DNA of 13,647 nt, from assembly GCA_002348345.1 (NCBI GenBank), contig DEAY01000139.1:1-13647 (forward strand), read 5' to 3'. The position numbers and the translations under genes are program-made. Source of the stretch: Verrucomicrobia bacterium UBA2970. Lineage in GTDB: Bacteria; Verrucomicrobiota; Verrucomicrobiia; Limisphaerales; AAA164-E04. Shown one piece after another: positions 1-8,500 of this stretch (positions are counted from its first letter, which is position 1; every line of letters begins with the position of its first letter). Under the pieces are notes generated by a model that was not told the DNA's origin, did not search any database, and saw only the letters and a program-made list of their open reading frames with translations.

Positions 1-1830
1 GACTCAAATACGGGTTACCTGGTGACGGAACCAAAGGGGGCGGTGGATGCGAACGAGAATCCGATCGATTCCCAAGGCACCGAAGCATGGTTCGAGGAGG
101 TGAGTGACCTGTTTGGGTTCGAGCACGGGCGGCAGGACTTTGATGATTTTGCCCGTCAGCCTCTTTTGCTGCGCCGTTACAGTGATCTCGGTCCGGGCGT
201 CAGTTGCTATGACATCGATGCCGACGGCTTTGATGATGTCATCGTCGGCACGGGACGCAGCGGTCGGTTGGGGGTTTTCCGGAATAACAATGGGACCGCC
301 TTCGCCGCCTATGGGCGGGCTCCCTTTGATCAGGTGAGCAGCCGAGACACCACCTCGGTCCTCGGGGTCCACCTCCGGGCCCGTGACCCGTCCATCATGA
401 TCGGGCTTTCCAACTATGAAGATGGGTTGGCGGTGGGGGCGAGTGTCGGCCTCTACCGGTTTCGCGCGCCCGCCCCGGTGGTCATTCGCGGGGGCGCCGA
501 GTCGAGCGTCGGGCCATTGGCCTTCTGTGATTGGGACCAGGATGGGGATCTGGATTTGTTTGTGGGAGGGCGCTTCGTGCCCGGAAAGATCCCCCGGGCG
601 GGGCGGACGGTGTTGCTGGTAAACGAGGGCCGGCACTTTGCGGAAGTGTCTGCGATCGGGCCCGACTTGGAACGCATTGGGATGGTGAGCGGGGCGGTGT
701 TTTCTGATATCGATAATGATCGCGACCCGGATCTGGTGCTGGCGATGGATTGGGGGGCGATCGAACTGTTCCTGAATCAGGAAGGGCAATTTGTTCGAGC
801 GACTCGGGCCTGGGGCTTGGAGGCGTATCAGGGGTGGTGGAATGGGATCGCCACCGGAGATTTCGATCGCGATGGAAAAATGGATCTGGTTGCCACCAAT
901 TGGGGCTGGAATACTCCCTACCAACGGTACCAGTCCCGACCCCTCCATCTCTATCACGGTGATTTCGACCGGAATGGTCAATACGAGATGATCGTGGGGG
1001 CCTTCGATTCGAAGTTAAGCCGCGAGGTCCCGATTCGGCAACGGGGCATTCTCGCCTCCGGATTACCGGGTTTGGTGCAGGCCTTCCCGACCCATCTGCA
1101 ATTCGCCCAGGCGGCGGTTGGTGATTTGCTTCAAGGGTTTGACGTCGAGCCGGAACGTCGATCGGCGGGGTGGATGGCCTCGACCGTGTTTCTCAACCGG
1201 GGTGATCGATTTGAACCCCGCCCCCTGCCTCTGGAGGCACAGCTGAGTCCGGCCTTCGGAGTCTCCATCGCAGATTTCGATGCCGACGGCTTTCTTGACT
1301 TGTTCTTGGCGCAGAACTTCTTTGGGGTGCGGCGAGATGTGGCTCGATATGACGGAGGATCGGGTCTGATCCTCAGAGGCAACGGTGACGGAGGTTTTGT
1401 GGGCATTCGAGCTTCGGAATCAGGAATTCGAATCTTCGGCGAACAGCGCGGGACGGCGGTGGCCGATCTGGACCGGGACGGACGGGTCGATTTGGTGGTT
1501 GGTCAGAATGGAGGCCCGGTCCGGGTGTATCGTAATCGTCGTCCCCAGGCCGGCCTTCGGGTTCGACTGAGGGGGGACGCCGGAAACCCGGATGGCGTCG
1601 GCGCGCGACTTTGGCTGAGCGACGGAGAGGTTGAGGGAAGTCGGATTGAGATCCAGTCCGGATCCGGCTTCTTGTCCCAGAATTCGAGCCGTCCCGTCCT
1701 GACAATGGCCGGACCGGCGTCGCGGCTCCATGTGAGGTGGCCCGATGGCGCAGAAGTGACCTATCCGATCGAGGCCTCGGACCGGGATCTCGTGGTGGAT
1801 CCGCAGGGGCGCCGGGAAGAGGCCGACTAG
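1..1830 (+). CDS. FG-GAP/VCBS beta-propeller protein with C-terminal ASPIC/UnbV domain (5'-partial)
   Basis: The frame is open from base 1, so the visible 609 residues are the C-terminal part of a longer protein; the GTG at 22 is probably internal. At least seven Asp-rich Ca-loop motifs of the FG-GAP/VCBS type are visible: DIDADGFDD (nt 211), DWDQDGDLD (529), DIDNDRDPD (706), DFDRDGKMD (859), DFDRNGQYE (961), DFDADGFLD (1273) and DLDRDGRVD (1465). They are spaced as expected for blades of a beta-propeller. From about nt 1555 an ASPIC/UnbV domain follows, with the typical GVGA, GSGFLSQNS and VRWPDG motifs. The segment near nt 115-200 (FEHGRQDFDDF, then LGPGVSCYDID) resembles the mid-region of the roughly 1,100-residue CRTAC1-like proteins common in Bacteroidetes and PVC bacteria, so about half may lie upstream. 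Such proteins are usually exported; binding or surface roles are assumed, not proven. No signal peptide can be seen because the N-terminus is missing. The stop overlaps the stop of the convergent gene. Confidence 0.9.
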   Translation, partial: DSNTGYLVTEPKGAVDANENPIDSQGTEAWFEEVSDLFGFEHGRQDFDDFARQPLLLRRYSDLGPGVSCYDIDADGFDDVIVGTGRSGRLGVFRNNNGTAFAAYGRAPFDQVSSRDTTSVLGVHLRARDPSIMIGLSNYEDGLAVGASVGLYRFRAPAPVVIRGGAESSVGPLAFCDWDQDGDLDLFVGGRFVPGKIPRAGRTVLLVNEGRHFAEVSAIGPDLERIGMVSGAVFSDIDNDRDPDLVLAMDWGAIELFLNQEGQFVRATRAWGLEAYQGWWNGIATGDFDRDGKMDLVATNWGWNTPYQRYQSRPLHLYHGDFDRNGQYEMIVGAFDSKLSREVPIRQRGILASGLPGLVQAFPTHLQFAQAAVGDLLQGFDVEPERRSAGWMASTVFLNRGDRFEPRPLPLEAQLSPAFGVSIADFDADGFLDLFLAQNFFGVRRDVARYDGGSGLILRGNGDGGFVGIRASESGIRIFGEQRGTAVADLDRDGRVDLVVGQNGGPVRVYRNRRPQAGLRVRLRGDAGNPDGVGARLWLSDGEVEGSRIEIQSGSGFLSQNSSRPVLTMAGPASRLHVRWPDGAEVTYPIEASDRDLVVDPQGRREEAD

Positions 1831-3722
1831 GGTCCGCCGTCGGGGGGGGGCTTCAGTTCAGGAGGGAGTTTGGGTTCGATCAGCCGGAGGTAGGTCAACG
1901 GGATGTGATTATCCCACCACTTGATCTCGAGGCTTCGATCGAAGTATTTCTTTGCGGCGACATAGTCTCCCAGGTTGACCTGGTGCCAGCCCATGAACGC
2001 GATGATTTGATGCTGATTGGGTTCCAGTTGGACGGCTTTTTCGAAATAGGGACTCGCCTCTTCCAGGCGACGCAGTTGATCCAAGGCCATTCCGATCCCG
2101 GAATAAGAGAAGGCCCAGGTCGGATAGCGTTCAATTGCCGCGTGAAACCAGTCAATGGCAGCCTCCAGGTTTTCGCCACGGTTCTCATCGATTGAGCGAG
2201 CCCGGTTCCTCAGGGCTTCTCCGATATTGTAGAGGGTTTCGAAATTGTTGGGTTCCACCGCCGCGGCCTGTTGCATGGCGGCAATGCGTTCCAAGGAGAT
2301 CAGGGGAAGTGTTTCCGCCTGAACGAGGAACCGTTGTTCCCGGAAGGTGTGGTAGCCCGTATGGAGGAGATAGGCGGAAGTGCCCAGCAGGACCACGGCG
2401 TAGACCAGCTTGGATCCCGGCCAGGAGGACATCCAGTAGCGGCCCGAGGCGAATCGGAGGTGACTGGCTCCCAGGGCCGCGAGAACCGCGGCCATGGCGG
2501 CATTGGCGGGGATGTGGAGATTGAAGTCGAAAAAGGAATGGATTCCGAGAGCGCAGAAGGTTCCGATACAGCCCAGCACGTAGGCGGCCCGGTTGCTATT
2601 GCGGCTGGAACCAATGTCGCGCGAGGCGCGGTCGACGTATTTTCTGGATTGGATCAAGCCCGCCAGGATCAGGACCCCGCCGAGGGCGGCCACGGCACAG
2701 CCGACCAAGCCGTAGTCAACCAGGGCATTGAGGTAATCGTTATGGACCCGTCCGGGACGGATCTGAATGGTTTCGGGGCGATGTTCGGGAAAGCGGTAAT
2801 CGAAATGACCGGGGCCAACGCCCCACCAAAAGTGATTTTGCCAGAGGGTCCATGCCACGGTCCAGATCGCGGGCCGGGCGCTCACGAACGAAGTGCTGCC
2901 TCCTTCATTGATGTTCTGCACCCGCTCTTGAAGCTTCTCGCTCTTCTGGAACGTGACAACGGCGGCAATGCCGACAACGAGCAATGCCGCCAGGGCGGGG
3001 ATGCGGGATTGCCTTTTCTTGAGCAGCAGAAGAAACATGATGCCCAGGGAACCGGCCGCTGCCAGCCAACCTCCTCGTGAAAGCGTCACCGCGATTCCGG
3101 CGAGCACAACCAGGCAGCCGTACCCGAGAAACACCTTGAAGGTGTAGTTGTAGCGACCAGCGAACAAGTAGGCCAGGCCCAGTGGCAGGATCATTTCCAA
3201 GAACCCGGAGAAGTGATTGGGGCAGATGTAAGTGCCCGATCCCCGCTCCAAATACTGGTCCGGTCGGCGGAAGCTCCAGATGAACTCGGCATGGGTGAAG
3301 AACTGGTAGACCGCAAGGAGAGACGTCAGCGTTGCCACTCCCAGCAAAAGGAAAACGACGATCTGGGTGGTTTCCTGTTTGTGTAGGTTGTTGATGGCGA
3401 TGAAGAAGAGGGACGCGTAGACCATCAGCCGGATGAACTCGTGTCGTGCGACGTATTCAAATTCGGCGGCTTGATAGCGAAAGAAGGCGTATCCAAGAAA
3501 CGCAAGGACGGTCCAACAGACCGGTGGCCAGAGAAGCCGATGATTCTTGTTGAGGAAAAACCGCGCGCTCCAAAGGATCAGCGCGACCGCGGTGAGCCCT
3601 TGGAGCAGGACGAAATCAATCGGCCTCGCCGCTCCGATCGCCAGCGGGCCAACGGTGAGAATGACCATGACGAGCCCGATGACCCCCCACTCGCAATACT
3701 GATCGAGTTGCTTGCGCGTCAT
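1827..3722 (-). CDS. O-antigen ligase/polymerase-like (Wzy_C) membrane protein with C-terminal TPRs
   Basis: This 631-residue protein has many hydrophobic segments over residues 12-455, consistent with 10 or more membrane helices, then a soluble tail. The ligase/polymerase core is recognisable from NHFSGFLEMILPLG (169-182), SRGGW (215-219), GVGPGHFDYRFPEHRP (301-316), HNDYLNALVDYGLVG (327-341) and HSFFDFNLHIPANA (395-408). The region between GVGPG and HNDYLN is the periplasmic loop with the family's conserved His. Residues about 478-600 contain TPR-like helices, for example EAASPYFEKAVQLEPNQ and DYVAAKKYFDRSLEI. Proteins of this kind join or polymerise lipid-linked glycans at the periplasmic face of the inner membrane; the glycan cannot be told from sequence. 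The ATG at 3722 is only weakly supported by a GGGG run a few bases upstream. It lies 40 bp after the leuC-like stop, so the two are probably co-transcribed. No other polysaccharide gene is nearby. Confidence 0.88.
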   Translation of the reverse strand: MTRKQLDQYCEWGVIGLVMVILTVGPLAIGAARPIDFVLLQGLTAVALILWSARFFLNKNHRLLWPPVCWTVLAFLGYAFFRYQAAEFEYVARHEFIRLMVYASLFFIAINNLHKQETTQIVVFLLLGVATLTSLLAVYQFFTHAEFIWSFRRPDQYLERGSGTYICPNHFSGFLEMILPLGLAYLFAGRYNYTFKVFLGYGCLVVLAGIAVTLSRGGWLAAAGSLGIMFLLLLKKRQSRIPALAALLVVGIAAVVTFQKSEKLQERVQNINEGGSTSFVSARPAIWTVAWTLWQNHFWWGVGPGHFDYRFPEHRPETIQIRPGRVHNDYLNALVDYGLVGCAVAALGGVLILAGLIQSRKYVDRASRDIGSSRNSNRAAYVLGCIGTFCALGIHSFFDFNLHIPANAAMAAVLAALGASHLRFASGRYWMSSWPGSKLVYAVVLLGTSAYLLHTGYHTFREQRFLVQAETLPLISLERIAAMQQAAAVEPNNFETLYNIGEALRNRARSIDENRGENLEAAIDWFHAAIERYPTWAFSYSGIGMALDQLRRLEEASPYFEKAVQLEPNQHQIIAFMGWHQVNLGDYVAAKKYFDRSLEIKWWDNHIPLTYLRLIEPKLPPELKPPPDGGP

Positions 3723-3762
3723 GACCCCGGAGGATTCGCCATGGTGTGATGGATTGGGAATT

Positions 3763-5133
3763 CTAACTCAGCACGGTCCGCGGATCGGTGATGCGGCCGG
3801 TGAGGGCGCTGGCGGCAACGGTGGCGGGTGAGGCGAGAAAGACCTGGGATTCCTTGTGACCCATGCGGCCGGGAAAGTTCCGGTTGGTAGCGGAGATACA
3901 TTTCATGGGGGTGTTCATGCGGCCGAAGGTATCAACGGGTCCGCCAAGGCACGCCGAGCAGCCGGCGTTTTCGGTCATTTTCACACCGGCGTCTTCGAGG
4001 ATCTGCCAGACGGATTTGTCCTCCCATGTCTCGGTTTGAAGGTCGGAGACGATTTCGGGCGTCGCCGGGACCCCGAAGGTGTCGATGGCGACCTTTTTGC
4101 CCTGCAGCAACCTCGCAAACGCGAGGAAATCACTTGTTTTTCCACCGGTGCAAGAGCCGATGTAGGCCCGATCGAGTTCGATCGATTCAAGCTCCGAAGC
4201 TTTCTTTCGTTGTCCCGGATCCGGGTGGCACGCGACGGTGGGTTCGAGTTGATCAAGGTCGACCACGGATTCGTAGACAAAAGACTCATGGTCGTCTCGC
4301 TCGACCGGGTGGTAGTCACCCTTGGTTCCGTTGAGCCTGGTGCGGTCATCGACCAAGGCCCGGGTCTTCTCGTCGAATTCAAAGATGCCGTTCTTGCCGC
4401 CCGCTTCAATCGCCATATTGGCGATGGTCATGCGATCGTCCATGGAGAGGCCCCGGGCACCGTTCCCGTCGAATTGCATTGCCCGGTAGGTGGCTCCGTC
4501 GAATCCGATTTCGCCGATGATATGAAGAATCACATCCTTTGCCATCACCCCTGGTTGAAGTTGGCCCTCCAGGCGGAAGCGCATCGTTTCAGGCACTTTG
4601 AGGAGAAGTTTGCCCGTTCCCATCACAAAACCCGCATCGGTGTTTCCGATTCCGGTGGCGAATTGATTGAAGGCACCGGCCATGCAGGTGTGGGAATCGG
4701 TGCCGAACAGGACCTCGCCCGGACGGGTATGGCCCTTCTGGGGGAGGGCGGCATGACAGACGCCGGCATATCGACTTCCGTATTGGCGTTTCAGGGTCCC
4801 TTGGGAGGAATCGAATTGCCACTTTCCATCGGGATCATCGATCACGTCGTAGAAGTAAGGAAGACCCTGCTCCTTGGCAAAGTCGCGGAGAATGTCGACA
4901 TTTCGGTTGGAACGGGAGTCGGCTGTGAAGATGTAATGATCCGGAATGATCACGACTTTTTGGGCATCCCAGACCTTGGCCTGTTCACCAAATTCTCGCT
5001 TGAAAACGCCAATCGTGCCGGGGCCGCAAACGTCGTGCGTCATCAGCACATCGGCATTAACCCAAACATTTTCCCCGGCGGACACGCTGGCCTTCCCGGC
5101 AGCGCGGGCCAGTAACTTTTCAGTTAACGTCAT
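3763..5133 (-). CDS. leuC: 3-isopropylmalate dehydratase large subunit-like protein (aconitase superfamily)
   Basis: From the ATG at 5133 the product has 456 residues, normal for LeuC/HacA large subunits. Family marks are DSHT (146-149), RMTIANMAIEAGG (234-246), the [4Fe-4S] cysteines C328 (GSCTGG) and C392/C395 (GCSAC), and the substrate-loop motif TNRNFPGRMG (416-425). Expected role: isomerisation of 2-isopropylmalate to 3-isopropylmalate in leucine synthesis, with a small LeuD subunit. The TNRNFPGRMG form and GSCTGG instead of GSCTNG are closer to the homoaconitase/archaeal-type branch, so homoaconitate or another 2-hydroxyacid is possible. Residues about 101-123 look like an insertion before the conserved GVCH segment. 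The frame stays open to an ATG at 5424, but those 97 extra residues (Arg/Pro/Ser-rich) do not resemble the family. The 5133 start gives the expected MTLTEKLLARAAGK opening, although it lacks a clear Shine-Dalgarno. No leuD is in the window. Confidence 0.88.
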   Translation of the reverse strand: MTLTEKLLARAAGKASVSAGENVWVNADVLMTHDVCGPGTIGVFKREFGEQAKVWDAQKVVIIPDHYIFTADSRSNRNVDILRDFAKEQGLPYFYDVIDDPDGKWQFDSSQGTLKRQYGSRYAGVCHAALPQKGHTRPGEVLFGTDSHTCMAGAFNQFATGIGNTDAGFVMGTGKLLLKVPETMRFRLEGQLQPGVMAKDVILHIIGEIGFDGATYRAMQFDGNGARGLSMDDRMTIANMAIEAGGKNGIFEFDEKTRALVDDRTRLNGTKGDYHPVERDDHESFVYESVVDLDQLEPTVACHPDPGQRKKASELESIELDRAYIGSCTGGKTSDFLAFARLLQGKKVAIDTFGVPATPEIVSDLQTETWEDKSVWQILEDAGVKMTENAGCSACLGGPVDTFGRMNTPMKCISATNRNFPGRMGHKESQVFLASPATVAASALTGRITDPRTVLS

Positions 5134-5204
5134 AAGATCGTGGAGCGTAGAGACAGAGGGGAGAGTGTGCAACTCTTCAATGGGTGGGTCCCGTGTCGTG
5201 CCAT
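5130..5204 (-). other. Possible leucine-rich leader ORF upstream of leuC (speculative)
   Basis: On the minus strand an ATG at 5204 opens a 24-codon ORF whose TGA (5132-5130) overlaps the leuC ATG as ATGA. The peptide has five leucines (positions 9, 14, 17, 19, 24) using TTG, CTC, CTG, CTA and TTA; CTA and TTA look uncommon in this GC-rich DNA. An in-frame GTG 13 codons further upstream could extend it, and an in-frame TAG lies beyond that. No good Shine-Dalgarno precedes either start. It could couple translation to leuC or sense leucine supply. However, the region is a CT-rich tract, which alone yields Leu and Ser codons, and an ATGA overlap is likely by chance whenever codon 2 starts with A. 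Confidence 0.2.
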
Positions 5205-5356
5205 GATTCGGCAGTGGAGCCTGCCGCCGACCCCTTTCGGCACCGGGATTCTGATGACTCTCTATGCTCTCATCGAACGCCTTGGCAGACTCAAGGGCAC
5301 GGATGTTTCGACCGCGGGGCTGAGGTGATATCGAAAACGTCAACGAGCGGGCATAA

Positions 5357-5371
5357 CCCTTTCGCGAAGGG
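5357..5371. repeat. Short inverted repeat (5-bp arms, 5-base loop)
   Basis: Arms CCCTT and AAGGG enclose TCGCG. The stem is short and has no T-run after it, so it is not a convincing terminator. It lies 14 to 20 bp from a second, imperfect palindrome in the divergent promoter region and could be part of an operator, but chance is a fair explanation. Confidence 0.3.
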
Positions 5372-5375
5372 GCCA

Positions 5376-5402
5376 TTGATGGGCTCCGAGCCTGCCAATC
5401 AA
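5376..5402. repeat. Imperfect palindrome, possible operator
   Basis: The 27-bp segment begins TTGAT and ends ATCAA, and has an inner perfect inverted repeat GGCTC-C-GAGCC (5382-5392). The inner repeat is off-centre relative to the outer arms. The single-base loop favours a protein-binding DNA palindrome over an RNA hairpin. It lies about 25 bp upstream of the candidate promoter for the plus-strand gene block. No known regulator is implied. Confidence 0.25.
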
Positions 5403-5426
5403 CTCCGGAATGCTCGAATTCCAAGC

Positions 5427-5456
5427 TCGACAGGGTTTTGGTGGGCCTGGTTCAAT
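5427..5456 (+). promoter_or_regulatory. Candidate sigma70-like promoter for the 5509 gene block
   Basis: TCGACA (5427-5432, five of six matches to TTGACA) is followed after 18 bp by TTCAAT (5451-5456, four of six matches to TATAAT). It lies 53 bp upstream of the first start codon of the block. The match is weak and promoter consensus in this phylum is poorly constrained, so this is only a candidate. Confidence 0.22.
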
Positions 5457-5508
5457 CCAAGGGTCTTCTCTAGGGAGCAAGGATTCCTGAAGGGGGGCCG
5501 TCGAGACG

Positions 5509-8500
5509 ATGAAAATCAAACTACCCAGTGAGCTTGAAGTCAGATTCACTCGTCTGCGGTGGCGTTTGCTGCGCGTCCAGAGCTGGGAAACCGGTTTGGC
5601 GATTTTCGTCTCGCTCTCGTTGTCTTATTTGGGAGTGTTTGCCGCCGACCGATTCACGGACACGCTCGCCCCCGTCCGCTTTGGCATTCTCGTAGCCGGA
5701 CTGGCTCTGGCGGGGCTGGCCGCGTTGCGGTGGGTCTTCCGATGGATTCTGGCTCCGCCCCGCATCAAGTTTTTGGCCGTTTTGGTCCAACGACGTTATC
5801 GGCAGTTGGGGGATCGACTTCTTGGCATTGTGGAGTTGGCGAATGAGAGAGCTCGGCCTGCTCATTTTTCGGAGGAACTCTATGAAGCGGCCATTGCCCA
5901 AGTGTCGAAGGATGCCTTGGGTTATGATTTTGCCGGCGCCGTGGCCACCCGGATGGCTCGGCGGCTTTCGATGGTCTCGATGGCTTTGGGATTGGTGTTT
6001 CTGGGATTGGCCTTCCTTGTCCCGGGTGCCGCCAGGAATGCCTTCGCGCGATGGATCACTCCGCATCGCGAGGTCCCCCGCTATACCTTGGTGCGCATCG
6101 CCGATTTGGAGGCCGAGGGCGTGGTGGTCCACGGGGAACCCTTCCAGGTCAAAGCAAAGGTAGACTATTTGTCGTTTTGGCGACCCAGAACGGTGGTTGC
6201 TCAATTTGGAAATGAACCGGCCTTGGAGGCGAGCGTTGACAACGGTCTCCTCAAGGTGTCGGTCCCCAGTCAGCACGAGCCCCGCACGTTGGCGGTTTCG
6301 ATCGGGGATGTCGGTTCTGAATTGGCGATCAAGCCCGTCTTTCGTCCGAAGCTGGTCGAGATTGGCGCCACGGCCAATCTGCCCCAATACCTGGGCCATC
6401 CCGATCAGGAACTGAAAATTGCCGGGGGCGTCCTGGAAGTCCTGGAAGGCAGTGAGGTGACGCTGTGGGGTGAGATGAGTCGGAATTTAAGCCGATGCTC
6501 CTTGACCTTGGAGGATCAACCCCGGCAGGCGTTGAAGGTGGAAGAAGGGAAGTTCATCAGTGCCCCGCTCAACCTGACCAACCGCTATGAGGCGTCCCTT
6601 TTCTGGGAAGATGAATTGGGTTTGAGCAATGTGGATCCGTGGTCGTTCACGATCCGTCATGCCGCGGACCAGTCGCCGATGATCGATCTTCCTGAATTGG
6701 GATATGATACCGCCATCCTCGACACCGAAGTCTTGGCGATTCGGGTGGTCACACGGGACGATTTTGGGGTCAACGAATTCGGGTTGAACTGGGAGACCAG
6801 CGATGGGCCCCAGCCTTCTCAGGAACTCTTGCGTGATGAGTTCTATGATGGGGCGATTGGGAAGACGGACACGGAAGTGGATGTCACCTTTTACTTTAGT
6901 CCCTCCCTTTACAAAGTCCCTGCCGGTGCGACGGTGGAGTTTCGCGGGTTCGTCACCGACTACTTCCCCGATCGGGAAGCCGTGGAATCGGCCAGCTATC
7001 GCGTGCACATTGTCAGTTCCGCCGAACATGCCGAACTGATTCGGTCCCGCCTCGAGGCCTTGCTCACCAATTTGGAGGAGATCAGTCGTCTGCAGGAAAA
7101 ACTGACGGCGGCCACGGAGACCCTGCGAGCCGACGAAGATCTGGATCCGGCCGCGATGGAGGCGCGGTTGCAGGATTCACTCGATGACCAGGCGATGAAT
7201 GCCGCGCAGCTGAGTCAATTGGCCCAGCAGGGACTCGAGACCCTTCGGGAGGCGATGCGGAATGCTCAGTTCAGTGACGAGATGATGCAAGAATGGACGG
7301 AAACTATGGCCAACATGCAGTCGCTCGCGCAGCAGAAGATGGCGGAGGCGTCGAAGTCTCTCAATGCCGCCAAAAAGAGTCCGGCTTCCCGGTCTCAGAA
7401 TCTGGCCCAGGCGCAGCAGACCCAGGAGGAGATTCAGCAAGCACTCGAGGCGATGCAGAGCGACGTCAACACGGATCTTGATTCGATGGAAGCCATGACC
7501 CTGGCTCAACGCCTGAGGTCGATCGGAACGGGACAGACGGAGGTTGAGGATGCCTTGATGCGGCAGGCCTCGGAGACGATCGGGTTGTTTCCCGATGAAC
7601 TCGCGCCCCGTTTTCAAGCGGCCAACGAGCGGCTTTCCGAGGCCCAGACGGGTGCGAGCTCGGAATCAAAGACGATCCAGGAGGAAATCAGCCGCTTCTA
7701 CGAACGCACCGAGCGCGAGGCTTACGGAGAGGTGAGCCAGGGGATGAAGGAGAGTGAGGTCGTGTTCAAACTCCTCGAGGTTCGGGACCTGATCAACGAC
7801 AATGTGAGCATGCAGGCCACGGAGCAACTAGCCTCTTGGGCGGCACAATTTGATCAATGGGCTCAACAGCTTGAACCGCCGCCCTCCGACGATCCGAGTG
7901 GCGGCGGTGGGGGCGGTGGCGGCGGAGAGGATGAACTCGATTTGACCAAACACCTGATGGCGCTGCTGCGGTTGCGGGAAAGCGAATTGACACTCCGGGT
8001 TCAAACCCGACTGATCAATGCCAAGCGAGATGAAACCCAATTTGATGTGGAGCAGATTGGAGAGCTGACGGGTTCCCAGATGTCGATCCAGGAGCGCCTC
8101 GCCGAGGTCTTGTTGGAGAATCCCCTTCCCGACCTGGATCAGATCCTGGATGAAGCTCACGTCCAAATGGGAGGCGTGGTCGACCTGTTGAGCCAGAACC
8201 AAACCGGAGATGACACGATCGAGACCGAGACGGGAGCGATCAACACGATCACGGACGCGATCAATATTCTCAACGAGCAGGCCCAAAAGCGGAGTTCCAG
8301 CGCCTCGGCCATGGCTCAACAGATGGCCATGATGATGCAGATGGCGGCGATGGCCAAAGGCCAGTCGATGTCGCCGAATCCGTCCGGTAGTGGCAGCCAG
8401 GCCGGCGGAGAGACCGACCAAGCCGCCGAGGGGCAGGATGGTGAAACCCAGGGCGCGGCCGAGGAGGCGCGGCGCATTTCACGAGGGGCCGGGATGAACG

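Larger units (their letters stand above)
5134..5508. other. Divergent intergenic region (375 bp)
   Basis: This gap separates the divergently transcribed leuC-like gene and the 5509-12446 gene block, so it should carry promoters for both. I see one weak sigma70-like candidate toward the plus-strand block, a 5-bp hairpin (5357-5371) and an imperfect palindrome (5376-5402). I could not find a convincing -35/-10 pair for the minus strand, nor a recognisable riboswitch or T-box. The minus-strand frame of leuC stays open to 5424, but the translation is not family-like. Confidence 0.6.

Noticed and set aside
4..981. A 325-codon minus-strand frame opposite the FG-GAP protein
   Set aside because: The Pro/Arg/His-rich translation mirrors the Asp/Gly-rich propeller repeats on the other strand; no domain is seen.
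2271..3080. A 269-codon plus-strand frame opposite the ligase gene
   Set aside because: Shadow of the conserved membrane protein; composition (Gly/Asp/Glu-rich without domains) fits an antisense artefact.
3719..3742. Seven-codon ORF ending in ATGA at the ligase start
   Set aside because: Too short to support as a gene or leader; the overlap is expected by chance when the second codon begins with A.
3856..5115. A 419-codon open frame on the plus strand opposite the leuC-like gene
   Set aside because: It is antisense to a well-supported gene with conserved motifs, and its translation shows no recognisable domain. Long antisense frames are expected in GC-rich coding DNA.
5134..5424. N-terminal extension of the leuC-like protein to the ATG at 5424
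   Set aside because: The 97 extra residues are low-information Arg/Pro/Ser-rich sequence unlike the family, whereas the 5133 start matches the usual LeuC N-terminus.
5521..6399. A 292-codon minus-strand frame opposite the start of the coiled-coil protein
   Set aside because: Arg/Gln/Gly-rich translation without domain features, antisense to the predicted membrane helices of a supported gene.
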